A DNA stretch of 64,000 nucleotides, taken from NCBI RefSeq assembly GCF_006715565.1, contig NZ_VFNL01000001.1:2480001-2544000 (forward strand), in the 5' to 3' direction. The notes beneath the pieces were generated by a model. It was not told the origin of the DNA. It searched no databases and was given only the letters and a program-made list of their open reading frames with translations. Shown in pieces: positions 17,707 to 26,529 of this stretch. This stretch comes from Microbacterium sp. SLBN-154 (GTDB taxonomy: Bacteria > Actinomycetota > Actinomycetes > Actinomycetales > Microbacteriaceae). A program made the translations under genes and the position numbers. How positions within the stretch are numbered: position 1 is the first letter of the stretch; the number at the start of each line of letters is the position of its first letter.

Positions 17707-19119
17707 ATGAGCACCTCCGGCGACACCTCCCCGAACACGACCACCAATCGCCGTCAGCCCTTCCCCCAGGGCTTCCTCGACAGCATCTCCTCGGGGTGGG
17801 CCGAGCGGCCCGACTCCCTCCCGCCGCAGCGCCCTCAGGCGCAGTACGCCGCGGCGCGGCGCGAGCGACTGTCGGCAGCCTTCCCCGGCCGTCGCCTGGT
17901 GATCCCCGCGGGGGAGATGAAGCAGCGCAGCAACGACACCGATTTCCCCTTCCGCGCCCACTCGGCGTTCTCCCACCTGACCGGTTGGGGCTCGGACTCC
18001 GAGCCGGGTGCGGTGCTGGTGATGGATCCGCTTCCCGAGGGCGGCCACAGCGCCACTCTGTACTTCCGCGAACGTGCCGACCGCACGACACCGGAGTTCT
18101 ACGCCGACGCGTCGATCGGCGAGTTCTGGATCGGACCGCGGCCCGCTCTGGCCGGCGTCGCCGCGGATCTGGGCCTCGAGACCCGCCACGTGGACGACTT
18201 CGTGACGGCCGACGAAGACCTGCTGCTCGATGTCGACGCCGAGCTGACCCGTGCGGTCTCGGAGCTCCGCCTGGTCAAGGATGCCTTCGAGGTCGAGCAG
18301 ATGCGGCTGGCGGTGGCGGCGACCGCCCGCGGTTTCGACGACATCGTGGCCGAGCTCCCCCGCGTCCTCGCGCATCCGCGCGGAGAGCGCGTGGTCGAGG
18401 GGGTCTTCCACCTGCGAGCACGCACGGACGGGAACGGCGAGGGCTACGACACGATCGCGGCGTCGGGTCCTCACGCCTGCTACCTGCACTGGACCCGCAA
18501 CGACGGAACGGTCGCCCCGGGAGACCTCATCCTCATCGACGCCGGGGTCGAGGTCGACAGCCTCTACACCGCCGACATCACCCGCACGATCCCGGTCAGC
18601 GGACGATTCACCGATGTTCAGCGGCGGGTGTACGAGACCGTCCGGGAAGCCGCCGACGCCGCGTTCGCGGCGGCACGCCCCGGGGTGACGTTCCGCTCCG
18701 TCCACGAAGCGGCGATGAAAGTGATCGCGCAGCGCACGGCCGAGTGGGGCCTTCTCCCGGTGACCGCCGAGGAGGCTCTCGACGCCGATCGCGGCGGGCA
18801 GCACCGCCGGTACATGGTGCACGGCACCAGCCACCACCTCGGGATCGACGTGCACGATTGCGCCCAGGCGCGCCGGGAGATGTACTACGACGGCATCCTC
18901 GAACCGGGGATGGTCTTCACGATCGAGCCGGGTCTGTACTTCCAGATCGACGACCTCACCGTTCCGGAGGAGTACCGAGGCATCGGCGTCCGCATCGAGG
19001 ACGACGTCCTCATGACCGCCGACGGCCCCGAGAACCTGTCGGCCTCGATCCCGCGGACCGCGGACGAGGTCGAGGAGTGGATCGCCCGACACGCCTCGAC
19101 CGCTCCGACCGCGCTGTGA
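17707..19119 (+). CDS. pepP: Xaa-Pro aminopeptidase (aminopeptidase P family, M24)
   Basis: Protein of 470 residues with a creatinase-like N-terminal domain and an M24 metallopeptidase domain. Metal ligands are visible in LIDAGVEVDSLYTADITRT (two Asp), VHGTSHHLGIDVHD (His), TIEPGLY (Glu) and GVRIEDDVL (Glu). It should remove N-terminal residues preceding proline, in the cytoplasm. The ATG at 17707 follows GGAG. The stop overlaps the GTG start of the gamma-glutamyltransferase gene (GTGA), suggesting a two-gene peptide-degradation operon. Confidence 0.94.
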   Translation: MSTSGDTSPNTTTNRRQPFPQGFLDSISSGWAERPDSLPPQRPQAQYAAARRERLSAAFPGRRLVIPAGEMKQRSNDTDFPFRAHSAFSHLTGWGSDSEPGAVLVMDPLPEGGHSATLYFRERADRTTPEFYADASIGEFWIGPRPALAGVAADLGLETRHVDDFVTADEDLLLDVDAELTRAVSELRLVKDAFEVEQMRLAVAATARGFDDIVAELPRVLAHPRGERVVEGVFHLRARTDGNGEGYDTIAASGPHACYLHWTRNDGTVAPGDLILIDAGVEVDSLYTADITRTIPVSGRFTDVQRRVYETVREAADAAFAAARPGVTFRSVHEAAMKVIAQRTAEWGLLPVTAEEALDADRGGQHRRYMVHGTSHHLGIDVHDCAQARREMYYDGILEPGMVFTIEPGLYFQIDDLTVPEEYRGIGVRIEDDVLMTADGPENLSASIPRTADEVEEWIARHASTAPTAL

Positions 19120-20936
19120 CCTTCACTCCTCCCGCCCCGTTCACCACCCGGCCGACGCTTGCAGGAACCTTCGGGATGGCGGCCTCCACGCACTGGATCG
19201 CCACGGCATCGGCACAGTCCGTTCTCGAGCGCGGCGGCAACGCGTTCGACGCGGCGGTGGCCGGCGCGTTCGTGCTGCACGTGGTCGAACCGCACCTGAA
19301 CGGACCCGGCGGTGATCTGGTCGGCGTCTTCGCCACCGCCGAAGATCCGACGCCCGTCGTGCTGATGGGACAGGGTCCGGCGCCGGCGCGCGCCAGCATC
19401 GCCCACTACACCGCGGAAGGACTCGATCTCGTGCCCGGGGCGGGTGGCCTGGCCGCCGCGGTCCCGGGAGCGGTCGACGCCTGGCTCGTCCTGCTGCGCG
19501 ACCAGGGCACATGGGAGCTGTCCGAGGTGCTCTCCTATGCGATCGGCTACGCCCGCGACGGACACCCGCTGATCGCCCAGGCCGCCGCCACGATCGCTCG
19601 GGTCGCCGACCTCTTCCGTGACGACTGGACGAGTTCGGCCGACCTGTGGATGCCGGGAGGCGAGCCCCCGCGCGCGGGAGTGGTCGTGCGCAATCCGGCC
19701 TACGCGTCGGTGCTCGAGGGTCTCGTGCGCGCCGCGGGCCCCGAGCGCGACGAGGGTGCGGTCGGTCGGTCGGCGCGTATCGACGCCGCGCGCCGCGAAT
19801 GGCGCGAAGGGTTCGTCGCCGACGAGGCCGCGACCTTCCTGCGCACGCCCCACCGGCATTCCGGCGGGGGGATGCACGCCGCCGTCATCGAGGCATCCGA
19901 CTTCGCAGCCTTCGAGGCGGGATACGAGCCGGCCCTCACCCGTGACTTCCGCGGTGTGACGATCGCCAAGGCGGGTGCGTGGACGCAGGGTCCGGCGCTC
20001 GTGCAGACGCTGGCGCTCCTCGAGCCTTTCGCCGACGACCGGCTCGACCCCTCCGCCGAGCGCGGTGCGCACACTATCTTGGAGGCCCAGAAGCTCGCCT
20101 TCGCCGACCGCGAAGCGTGGTTCGGAGACGCGTCCGACGCCGACGCGATCACCGGTCTTTTCGACGAGGATTATCTCGCCGCGCGTCGGGATCTCATCGG
20201 CGAGGAGGCGGCCACGACCTTCCGGCCCGGGCGTCTGGGCGGGGCCGAACCGTGGACACCGCCACTGCGGACCGCCTACAACCGCGCCGGCGGCGCAGGG
20301 ACCGGTGAGCCCACTGTCGACCGTCGTGGTCAGACCCGGGGCGACACCTGTCACATCGACGTCGCCGACCGCTGGGGCAACATCATCTCGGTGACGCCCT
20401 CGGGCGGATGGCTGCAGTCCTCCCCCACGATCCCCGCACTCGGCTTCTGCCTGGGCACGCGGCTGCAGATGACCTGGCTCGAACCGGGCCACCCCTCCTC
20501 GCTCGAGCCGGGTCGGCGTCCCCGGACCACTCTGACACCCACACTGACACTCCGCGACGGGCGACCGTGGTTCGCCATGGGCTCACCGGGCGGCGACCAG
20601 CAGGACCAGTGGCAGCTGCTCGCCCTGCTGCGCATGATCGTCGGCGGCTATCGCGCACAGGAGGCCATCGACGCCCCCGCGCTGCACTCCACCGCGCTGC
20701 CCGAATCGTTCTGGCCCCGCACGTGGACGCCCGCCGGGGCGGTGGTGGAGGATCGACTCGGCGACGCGGTGATCGGCGGTCTCGAGCGGCGCGGTCACGT
20801 CGTCACCCGCGCCGGGGACTGGTCGCTCGGTCGTGTCTCGGCCGTCGGCCGCGAGACGTCGGACACCTCGGACGCGACTCTGCTGTGGGCCGCCGCCAAC
20901 CCCCGGGGCATGCAGGGTTACGCCGCCGGGCGCTGA
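19116..20936 (+). CDS. ggt: Gamma-glutamyltransferase family protein
   Basis: N-terminal nucleophile hydrolase of 606 residues. The self-cleavage/catalytic threonine is expected at Thr411 in RGDTCHIDVAD, with the small subunit continuing through NIISVTPSGGW and MGSPGGDQ. The N-terminal region has ERGGNAFDAAVAGAF and NGPGGD, conserved in the family. Unlike classical periplasmic GGT there is no signal peptide, so it is probably cytoplasmic; YwrD-like relatives also lack one. It begins with GTG inside the pepP stop, so the two are likely coupled. The last 19 bp overlap the convergent hydrolase gene. Activity on glutathione is not assured: actinobacteria of this type usually use mycothiol. Confidence 0.9.
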   Translation: MTFTPPAPFTTRPTLAGTFGMAASTHWIATASAQSVLERGGNAFDAAVAGAFVLHVVEPHLNGPGGDLVGVFATAEDPTPVVLMGQGPAPARASIAHYTAEGLDLVPGAGGLAAAVPGAVDAWLVLLRDQGTWELSEVLSYAIGYARDGHPLIAQAAATIARVADLFRDDWTSSADLWMPGGEPPRAGVVVRNPAYASVLEGLVRAAGPERDEGAVGRSARIDAARREWREGFVADEAATFLRTPHRHSGGGMHAAVIEASDFAAFEAGYEPALTRDFRGVTIAKAGAWTQGPALVQTLALLEPFADDRLDPSAERGAHTILEAQKLAFADREAWFGDASDADAITGLFDEDYLAARRDLIGEEAATTFRPGRLGGAEPWTPPLRTAYNRAGGAGTGEPTVDRRGQTRGDTCHIDVADRWGNIISVTPSGGWLQSSPTIPALGFCLGTRLQMTWLEPGHPSSLEPGRRPRTTLTPTLTLRDGRPWFAMGSPGGDQQDQWQLLALLRMIVGGYRAQEAIDAPALHSTALPESFWPRTWTPAGAVVEDRLGDAVIGGLERRGHVVTRAGDWSLGRVSAVGRETSDTSDATLLWAAANPRGMQGYAAGR

Positions 20937-21613
20937 GGCGACCGCTGTCGCAGCCACGTCGCGATCGCGTCTCCGAGCTCGCCGCCGATCGCCTGCGCGG
21001 GACGCCGACGCCCGGCGATCTCGAAGGAGTGATCACCCCCGGGAACCCAGGCCAGGGTCGCATCGCGGCATCCGGCGACGACCCGCTCCAACGCATCGGC
21101 GGGTTGGACGAAGGGGTCGCGGGTGCCCGCCAGGAACAGCTGAGGCGATGAGATGTCGGGAAGGTGGCCGGCGCGCTCCTTCTCCGGTTCCCCGGGCGGG
21201 TGGAGCGGGTAGCCCAGGTAGACCAGGGCGGCGGGTCGGATCGTCCCGGCCGCGGCAGCCAGCGACGCCATCCGGCCGCCGTACGACTTCCCCGCGGCGA
21301 CGACCGGGACCGCCGGGCACCAGGTCGTGAGAGCCGCCATCGCCGCGGACCAGGTCGCCGTCGCATGCGCGACCGGACCCGGCAGGCGACGCCCGGCTTC
21401 ACGGTAGGGGAAGGCGAAGCGCACCACGCCCAGGCCCTGACGCGCCAGAGCGTCGGCGACGCCGACGAGGAAGGGATGATCGGGCCCCGCCCCCGCTCCA
21501 TGAGCCAGCGCGACTCCGCCCCAGGCCGCCTCGGGGAACGTCACGAAGGCCGACACGTCGACGGCGCCGCGCGGAAGCTCGACCTCGATGCGTTCGGCGC
21601 GCGTGGGCGTCAT
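20918..21613 (-). CDS. Alpha/beta hydrolase (dienelactone hydrolase / KAN3-Tex30-like)
   Basis: Protein of 231 residues. LAHGAGAGPDHPF is the oxyanion region, GKSYGGRMAS the nucleophile elbow (Gly-Lys-Ser-Tyr-Gly), GTRDPFVQP the acid region and GGDHSFEI the catalytic His. The KSYGG elbow is typical of the bacterial Tex30/KANL3-like hydrolase group. The substrate is unknown. It starts 4 bases inside the end of the upstream stress-protein gene (ATGA) and its 3' end overlaps the GGT gene by 19 bp. Confidence 0.88.
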   Translation of the reverse strand: MTPTRAERIEVELPRGAVDVSAFVTFPEAAWGGVALAHGAGAGPDHPFLVGVADALARQGLGVVRFAFPYREAGRRLPGPVAHATATWSAAMAALTTWCPAVPVVAAGKSYGGRMASLAAAAGTIRPAALVYLGYPLHPPGEPEKERAGHLPDISSPQLFLAGTRDPFVQPADALERVVAGCRDATLAWVPGGDHSFEIAGRRRPAQAIGGELGDAIATWLRQRSPQRPAA

Positions 21614-22302
21614 CTCGGCTCGTACGCTGAGCCCTCGTCCGCGTCGCGTCCCGACGACACGGGAGGCGCCACCCGTTCGCCGTAACGGGGCGGCTCGGCA
21701 TCAGCGGGCGTCGCGGGGCCCGACCCGGCATCCGCCGTCTCGCCGTCCCCCGGCCGGGTCGGAGCCGCGGAGGTTGCCGGGGGCGCGTCGACCGGGACGA
21801 CCGGTTCGGCAGCCGGCGCGGGCGCGTGGGCACGAGGACCCAGCACACCGCGCGCCTTCGCGACGTCGGACGCGCTGACGGTGACGTCGTAGCGTTCGGC
21901 GACCACCTGCATCACCGAGGCGAAATCCCGCCGGCGGCGAACCAGCGAATAGGTGATGAGGCTCAGGAGCATGCCGATGGCGATGCCGACGAAGAGCACG
22001 CCGACGAAAGCCTGGATCGGGACGGAGGGAGACCCGAGGACGAGGATGGCGGAGAACAGCATGCCCAGCAGCAGACCGTTGATGGCGCCCGACCGCGCCG
22101 CCTCGGCGTATCCCAGCCGCCCGGTGACGCGTTCGACCGAGCGCAGGTCGTGGCCGACGATCGCGATGTCGCGCGCGGGGATCTCCGCCGCGATCAGGGT
22201 CGAGACGGCCTTCTGAGCGGCTTCGTACGTCGGGAAGCTCGCGATGGCCTGACCCGGTTCCCCCAAACCCTGCGGCAGACGCCCTCCACCCATCATGCTC
22301 AT
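21610..22302 (-). CDS. General stress protein 17M-like (YflT domain) membrane protein
   Basis: Protein of 230 residues. The N-terminal alpha/beta region (IASFPTYEAAQKAVSTLI...DIAIVGHDLRSVERV) is the general stress protein 17M/YflT signature, followed by two transmembrane helices (about residues 69-90 and 93-115). A long Ala/Pro-rich, low-complexity tail (about 155-230) is probably disordered and cytoplasmic. The family appears stress-related, but its mechanism is not known. It diverges from the MgtE_N gene with only 35 bp between starts, so the two promoters must overlap or lie within coding sequence. Confidence 0.83.
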   Translation of the reverse strand: MSMMGGGRLPQGLGEPGQAIASFPTYEAAQKAVSTLIAAEIPARDIAIVGHDLRSVERVTGRLGYAEAARSGAINGLLLGMLFSAILVLGSPSVPIQAFVGVLFVGIAIGMLLSLITYSLVRRRRDFASVMQVVAERYDVTVSASDVAKARGVLGPRAHAPAPAAEPVVPVDAPPATSAAPTRPGDGETADAGSGPATPADAEPPRYGERVAPPVSSGRDADEGSAYEPR

Positions 22303-22337
22303 CTCATCATCCTCCCACGCGCGACTACGCTTGACCC

Positions 22338-23630
22338 GTGAGCACGCAGAGGGTTTTCGTCGCGCGGCTGGCGGGGTGCTCCGTCTTCGACCCCACCGGC
22401 GATCGTCTCGGTAAGGTACGCGATGTCGTGGTGATCTACCGAAAAGACGACCCGCCCCGCGTCATCGGCCTCGTGGTGGAGATCCCGGGGCGGCGGAACG
22501 TGTTCCTCTCGATCAACCGGGTCACCTCCATCGCCACCGGGCAGGTGATCACGACCGGACTGATCAACGTCCGCAAGTTCCAGCAGCGCGGCGGTGAGGT
22601 GCGTGTCATGTCGGAGATGCTGGGCCGGAAGGTGTACTTCCGCGACGGCTCGGGCCACGCCGTGATCGAGGATGTCGCGATCGAACGCAATCGGCTCGGC
22701 GAATGGGATGTCGGACAGCTGTTCCTCCGCAAGCCCAAGACGAGCGCCTCGCCATTCGCCAAGGGGCCGACCACGTTCGCCTCGTGGGCCGAGGTCCGCG
22801 AGGATCACACTCCCGGCGCGCAGTCTGCCGAACAGCTCGTGGCGACCTATTCCGAGCTGAAGCCCGCCGATCTGGCCAACACCCTCCTCGACCTTCCTGA
22901 CGACCGGCTGCTCGAGGTCGCCGAGGAGCTCTCGGATGAGCGCCTCGCCGACGCGCTGGAGGAGATGCCCGAGGACGATCAGGTCCACATCCTCGAGCAG
23001 CTCGGCGACGAGCGCGCCGCGCACATCCTCGACAACATGGAGCCCGACGACGCCGCCGACCTCCTGGGGCAACTGCCCGAGGAGCGTCTGGAGGAGCTCC
23101 TCGAGCTGATGGAACCCGAGGAGGCCGAGGACGTCCGCGAACTGCTGAAGTACCTCCCCGACTCCGCGGGCGGACTCATGACCAGTGAGCCCATCGTGCT
23201 TTCCGCCGACGCGACCGTCGCCGAGGCCCTCGCCCTCATCCGGCGTCACGAGCTGCATCCGGCCCTCGCCGCGGCGGTCTTCGTCACCCTGCCGCCCTAT
23301 GAGACGCCGACGGGCCGCCTGCTGGGAACCGTGCATTTCCAACGGATGCTGCGCTATCCGCCCCACGAACGACTCGGCACCATCATCGACGACACCCTCG
23401 ATCCCGTCCCGGTGACCGCATCGGCCGCCGAGGTCGCGCGTATGCTGGCCAGCTACAACCTCGTCTCGCTGCCGGTCGTGGATCGGGCGCACCGGCTCGT
23501 CGGCGCCGTCAGCGTCGACGACGTGCTGGACTACCTCCTCCCGGAGGACTGGCGCTCGCACGACGGCGATGACAGCGCCCGACCTCCGTTCACCGCCGCC
23601 CCGGCGGCGCGCCCGACGGGGCGGCGCTGA
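22338..23630 (+). CDS. PRC-barrel / MgtE N-terminal / CBS domain protein, soluble
   Basis: Protein of 430 residues from GTG. An N-terminal PRC-barrel-like half (KVRDVVVIYRKDDPPRVIGL, then LGRKVYFRDG) is followed by MgtE N-terminal superhelical repeats (about 140-265, with recurring DLPDDRLLEV, EMPEDDQVHIL, QLPEERLEELL) and a CBS pair (about 275-400). The five-helix membrane channel of MgtE is absent, so this is not itself a Mg2+ channel; it may sense Mg2+ or nucleotides for a partner. It overlaps the DUF1003 gene by 1 base (TGATG). Compare Rv1232c-Rv1231c-Rv1229c. Confidence 0.9.
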   Translation: MSTQRVFVARLAGCSVFDPTGDRLGKVRDVVVIYRKDDPPRVIGLVVEIPGRRNVFLSINRVTSIATGQVITTGLINVRKFQQRGGEVRVMSEMLGRKVYFRDGSGHAVIEDVAIERNRLGEWDVGQLFLRKPKTSASPFAKGPTTFASWAEVREDHTPGAQSAEQLVATYSELKPADLANTLLDLPDDRLLEVAEELSDERLADALEEMPEDDQVHILEQLGDERAAHILDNMEPDDAADLLGQLPEERLEELLELMEPEEAEDVRELLKYLPDSAGGLMTSEPIVLSADATVAEALALIRRHELHPALAAAVFVTLPPYETPTGRLLGTVHFQRMLRYPPHERLGTIIDDTLDPVPVTASAAEVARMLASYNLVSLPVVDRAHRLVGAVSVDDVLDYLLPEDWRSHDGDDSARPPFTAAPAARPTGRR

Positions 23631-24157
23631 TGGCGCGCGGCAACCGCGGCGCCGTGTCGCTGGACGCCCCGCGGGGACGGTCCGGGGTCCTCAGCCGCAC
23701 GCCTCAGCCCTCCCGCGACCGATTCGGGCGCTTCACCGAGTGGATCGCCCGCAACATGGGCACGCCGGTGTTCCTGCTCGGCCTGACGCTCTTCTGCGTC
23801 AGCTGGATCGCCTGGAACACGCTGATGCCGATCTGGCTGCGCTTCGACTCCGCGGAGTTCGGGTTCACCGCCCTGACCCTCGTCCTCTCGCTGCAGGCGT
23901 CGTACGCCGCGCCTCTGATCCTGCTCGCGCAGAACCGACAGGACGACCGCGACCGGGTGCAGATCGAGCAGGATCGTCAGCGCGCCGAGCGCAACCTCGC
24001 CGACACCGAGTACCTCGCCCGCGAGATCGTCGCGCTGCGGATGACGCTGCGCGATTTCTCCGACGAGGTGGTCACGAAGGACACCCTCCGCAGCGAGCTG
24101 CGGGCGCTGCTGGAGGATCTGGACCAGCGACGCGACACCCCCGGCGAGCGGCCGTGA
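23630..24157 (+). CDS. DUF1003 membrane protein
   Basis: Protein of 175 residues with two transmembrane helices (about 46-66 and 78-101), the latter ending in the DUF1003 hallmark LQASYAAPLILLAQNRQDDRDR. A charged coiled-coil segment with Glu/Arg/Gln repeats follows, up to the disordered end. Its stop overlaps the mrp GTG start by 4 bases and its ATG overlaps the previous stop by 1 base, so the three genes are translationally coupled. The function of DUF1003 is not known. Linkage to the MgtE_N/CBS protein suggests a shared membrane role, as an inference from operon structure. Confidence 0.9.
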   Translation: MARGNRGAVSLDAPRGRSGVLSRTPQPSRDRFGRFTEWIARNMGTPVFLLGLTLFCVSWIAWNTLMPIWLRFDSAEFGFTALTLVLSLQASYAAPLILLAQNRQDDRDRVQIEQDRQRAERNLADTEYLAREIVALRMTLRDFSDEVVTKDTLRSELRALLEDLDQRRDTPGERP

Positions 24158-25311
24158 GCGACGCCGCGTTGACCTCGGCCGTCGCCGCCGCCGTCGGCGC
24201 GGTGACCGATCCCGAACTCCGACGCCCGCTCTCCGAACTCCAGATGGTCAAGGACGTCCGCACCGATCACGGCACCGCCCACATCGCCATCGCCCTGACG
24301 ATCGTCGGGTGCCCCGCCTCGGACCGCATCGAAGCCGACGTGCGCCGCGCCGCGGCATCCGTCCCCGGTATCCGCGACGTCGACGTCACCCTCGGCGTCA
24401 TGACCGCCGATGAGCGGGCAGCGCTCACCGAGCGCCTCCGGGGAGGGCGCGCGCGTCGTGAGATGCCGTTCGGGCCCGGCTCCCTCACCCGGGTCATCGC
24501 GGTCACGAGCGGCAAGGGGGGCGTCGGCAAGTCGACGCTCACCGCCAACCTCGCCGTCGCCCTTGCGGCATCCGGTCTGTCGGTGGGCCTCGTCGACGCC
24601 GACGTCCACGGCTTCTCGATCCCGGGACTGCTGGGCTTGGTCTCGGAAGACGGATCGGTCCCCCAGCCCACCCGGATCGACGACCTCATGATCCCCCCGA
24701 TCGCGCACGGCGTGAAGGTCGTCTCGATCGGGATGTTCCTGCGTCGCGGGCCCGAGGACTCCCCGCTCGGCGCGGTCGCGTGGCGCGGGCCGATGCTTCA
24801 TCGCACGGTGCAGCAGTTCCTCACCGACGTGTGGTTCGGCGACATCGACATCCTGCTGCTGGACATGCCGCCGGGGACCGGTGACATCGCCATCTCGGTC
24901 GGCCAGCTCCTCCCCGACGCGGAGGTCCTAGTGACCACCACCCCGCAGTCGGCAGCCGCCGATGTCGCCGTACGCAGCGGATTGGTCGCCCGGCAGACCG
25001 GTCAGCGCGTCGTGGGCGTGGTCGAGACCATGGCGCCGATGACGCTTCCCGACGGAACGACGCTCGACATCTTCGGGGCCGGAGGGGGAGAAGCGGTCGC
25101 CCGTGCCCTGTCGACGCCTGACGAGAAGGTCGACCTCCTCGCCTCGATCCCGCTGAGTCCTGCTCTCCGCGCAGACGGTGACGCCGGGACGCCCGTCGTC
25201 CTCGCTCATCCGGACGACCCGGCCGCGCAAGCGGTGCGCGCCCTCGCCGCGCGGCTGGCCCGCTCCCCGCGAGGGTTGTCGGGCCGCGCACTGCCCCTCC
25301 GCACCCGCTGA
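24154..25311 (+). CDS. mrp: Mrp/ApbC family P-loop ATPase (iron-sulfur carrier type)
   Basis: Protein of 385 residues. An N-terminal MIP18/DUF59 domain (about 3-90) with VGCPASDRIE is followed by the deviant Walker A GKGGVGKST (120-128), a Walker B-like LLLDMPPGTGD segment and TTTPQSAAADV. Classical Mrp/Nbp35 proteins have a CxxC before the IFGxGGG segment that bridges an iron-sulfur cluster; here that stretch reads METMAPMTLPDGTTLDIFGAGGG-like without cysteine (my recollection is that many actinobacterial Mrp proteins share this). A role in Fe-S assembly is therefore plausible but not directly visible. GTG start, 4-base overlap with DUF1003. Confidence 0.92.
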   Translation: MSDAALTSAVAAAVGAVTDPELRRPLSELQMVKDVRTDHGTAHIAIALTIVGCPASDRIEADVRRAAASVPGIRDVDVTLGVMTADERAALTERLRGGRARREMPFGPGSLTRVIAVTSGKGGVGKSTLTANLAVALAASGLSVGLVDADVHGFSIPGLLGLVSEDGSVPQPTRIDDLMIPPIAHGVKVVSIGMFLRRGPEDSPLGAVAWRGPMLHRTVQQFLTDVWFGDIDILLLDMPPGTGDIAISVGQLLPDAEVLVTTTPQSAAADVAVRSGLVARQTGQRVVGVVETMAPMTLPDGTTLDIFGAGGGEAVARALSTPDEKVDLLASIPLSPALRADGDAGTPVVLAHPDDPAAQAVRALAARLARSPRGLSGRALPLRTR

Positions 25312-25325
25312 GCCCGATCGGGCTC
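25310..25325. terminator. Candidate bidirectional stem between mrp and tatB
   Basis: GAGCCCGATCGGGCTC is a perfect 16-bp palindrome overlapping the mrp stop, in the 33-bp convergent gap. There is no T-run, so termination would have to be of the weak GC-rich type. Confidence 0.4.
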
Positions 25326-25344
25326 GCAGCCACGCGGGCGTTCG

Positions 25345-25725
25345 TCAGGTGGCTTCGCTGTCGAAGGGAGGCTGCTCACCCGCGGCGAGCGACGTCTTGC
25401 GCGCGGGCGCGGCTTCCATCGCCGTCACGACCGACGCAGCCTGCGCCGCGCGGACGGTGGCCACGGGCGCGTCGTCGAGAAGTGCCTCCCGGATGATGCG
25501 ACGGGGATCGTACTGGCGGGGGTCCAGCGACCGCCAGTCGACGTCGTCGAAGTCCGACCCCATCTCGTCGCGCATCCGGGTCTTCGCCCCCTGGAGGAAG
25601 TCGCGGGTACGGCGGGTGAAGCGGGCCAGCGACTCGGCGTAGCGGGGCAGACGTTCGGGACCGATGAGCAGGGCGGCGATCACACCGATCAGCAGAAGCT
25701 TCTCGATCGTGATCCCGAAGAACAT
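25345..25725 (-). CDS. tatB: Sec-independent protein translocase subunit TatB
   Basis: Protein of 126 residues: one N-terminal transmembrane helix (about 5-22, FFGITIEKLLLIGVIAAL), the LIGPERLPRY motif with the hallmark Gly-Pro, then an amphipathic basic helix (SLARFTRRTRDFLQGAKTRMRDEMG) and a disordered acidic/Ala tail. TatB binds twin-arginine signal peptides together with TatC. No tatA or tatC is in this window. In mycobacteria tatB also lies near mrp and the O-methyltransferase gene (Rv1224/Rv1229c/Rv1220c). Convergent with mrp, divergent from the methyltransferase. Confidence 0.9.
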   Translation of the reverse strand: MFFGITIEKLLLIGVIAALLIGPERLPRYAESLARFTRRTRDFLQGAKTRMRDEMGSDFDDVDWRSLDPRQYDPRRIIREALLDDAPVATVRAAQAASVVTAMEAAPARKTSLAAGEQPPFDSEAT

Positions 25726-25810
25726 GCGTCCAGATTACCGCCGCGCCTGAGGAGTCAGCCCGCAGGATCACCGTAGGCTGAGGCGGCAGGCCGGCAGGAA
25801 GGACGAGCGC

Positions 25811-26449
25811 ATGGGCGAACACGACGCGAACCACCGTTTCGCCGACGAAGCGACTCCCGAACCCGACCACATCGCCCGCGCGAGAGCCCACGCCCTCGAG
25901 CTCGGCGCCGCGCCGATCAGCGCCGCTGTGGGCGCGCAGTGCGCGCTCATCGCCGCATCCTCTCGCGCGCTGAACATCGTCGAGATCGGTACCGGGGGCG
26001 GTGTCTCTGGCCTGTGGCTCCTCCACGGGTCGCCGCGAGCGACCCTCACGACGATCGACAACGAGCCCGAGCACCTGGGCGCTGCCCGACAGGCCTTCGC
26101 CGAGGCACGCATCCCCGCGGCCCGCGCACGCTTCATCACCGGTCGAGCCTCCGAGGTGCTCCCCCGCATGAACGAGGCGTCCTACGACATCGTCCTCATC
26201 GACGCCGACCCCGACGGCGTTCTGGAGTACGTCGAACACGGGCTGCGCCTGGCCCGTATCGGCGGCACCGTGCTGGTGCCCCGGGTCCTTCGCGGCGGCG
26301 CCGTCGCCGATCCCGTGCGGCGCGACGCCGTGACCACCGCCTACCGATCGCTCATTCAGGAGACATTGGCCTCCTCCGCCGTGATCGGCGCGCTCTCCAT
26401 CGTGGGTGAGAGCCTGCTGCAGCTGACCACCGTCGGCTCGGACGCCTGA
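25811..26449 (+). CDS. O-methyltransferase, class I SAM-dependent
   Basis: Protein of 212 residues with the caffeoyl-CoA/catechol O-methyltransferase-like layout: motif I VEIGTGGGVSGLWLL (about 57-71), an acidic residue ending strand 2 (TTIDNEPEH), and a metal-binding DIVLIDADP segment (about 125-133). Likely a divalent-metal-dependent small-molecule methyltransferase; compare Rv1220c. The substrate is unknown. The start ATG at 25811 follows the weak site GGAAGGACGAGCGC. A strong hairpin terminator lies 29 bp after the stop. Confidence 0.9.
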   Translation: MGEHDANHRFADEATPEPDHIARARAHALELGAAPISAAVGAQCALIAASSRALNIVEIGTGGGVSGLWLLHGSPRATLTTIDNEPEHLGAARQAFAEARIPAARARFITGRASEVLPRMNEASYDIVLIDADPDGVLEYVEHGLRLARIGGTVLVPRVLRGGAVADPVRRDAVTTAYRSLIQETLASSAVIGALSIVGESLLQLTTVGSDA

Positions 26450-26477
26450 CGAGACGCCGAGGGACCGAGGCACAACG

Positions 26478-26507
26478 GAAACGACCGGTCCGAGGACCGG
26501 TCGTTTC
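26478..26507. terminator. Strong bidirectional intrinsic terminator
   Basis: A perfect 14-bp stem (GAAACGACCGGTCC, loop GA, mirrored arm ending GTTTC) lies between the convergent O-methyltransferase and DUF3117 genes. Each arm ends in a run of T in the outgoing direction (GTTTCTCTC forward, GTTTCCGTTG reverse), fitting bidirectional termination. Confidence 0.8.
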
Positions 26508-26529
26508 TCTCAGAATCTGTGGCGAGGGC

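Noticed and set aside
17494..20936. Very long plus-strand frames across pepP/ggt (up to 1081 codons)
   Set aside because: The upstream part is an out-of-frame shadow of pepP; only the region from 19116 carries gamma-glutamyltransferase motifs.
23630..24157. MgtE magnesium channel encoded by the MgtE_N and DUF1003 genes together
   Set aside because: DUF1003 has only two helices and none of the MgtE channel motifs, so no complete transporter is encoded.
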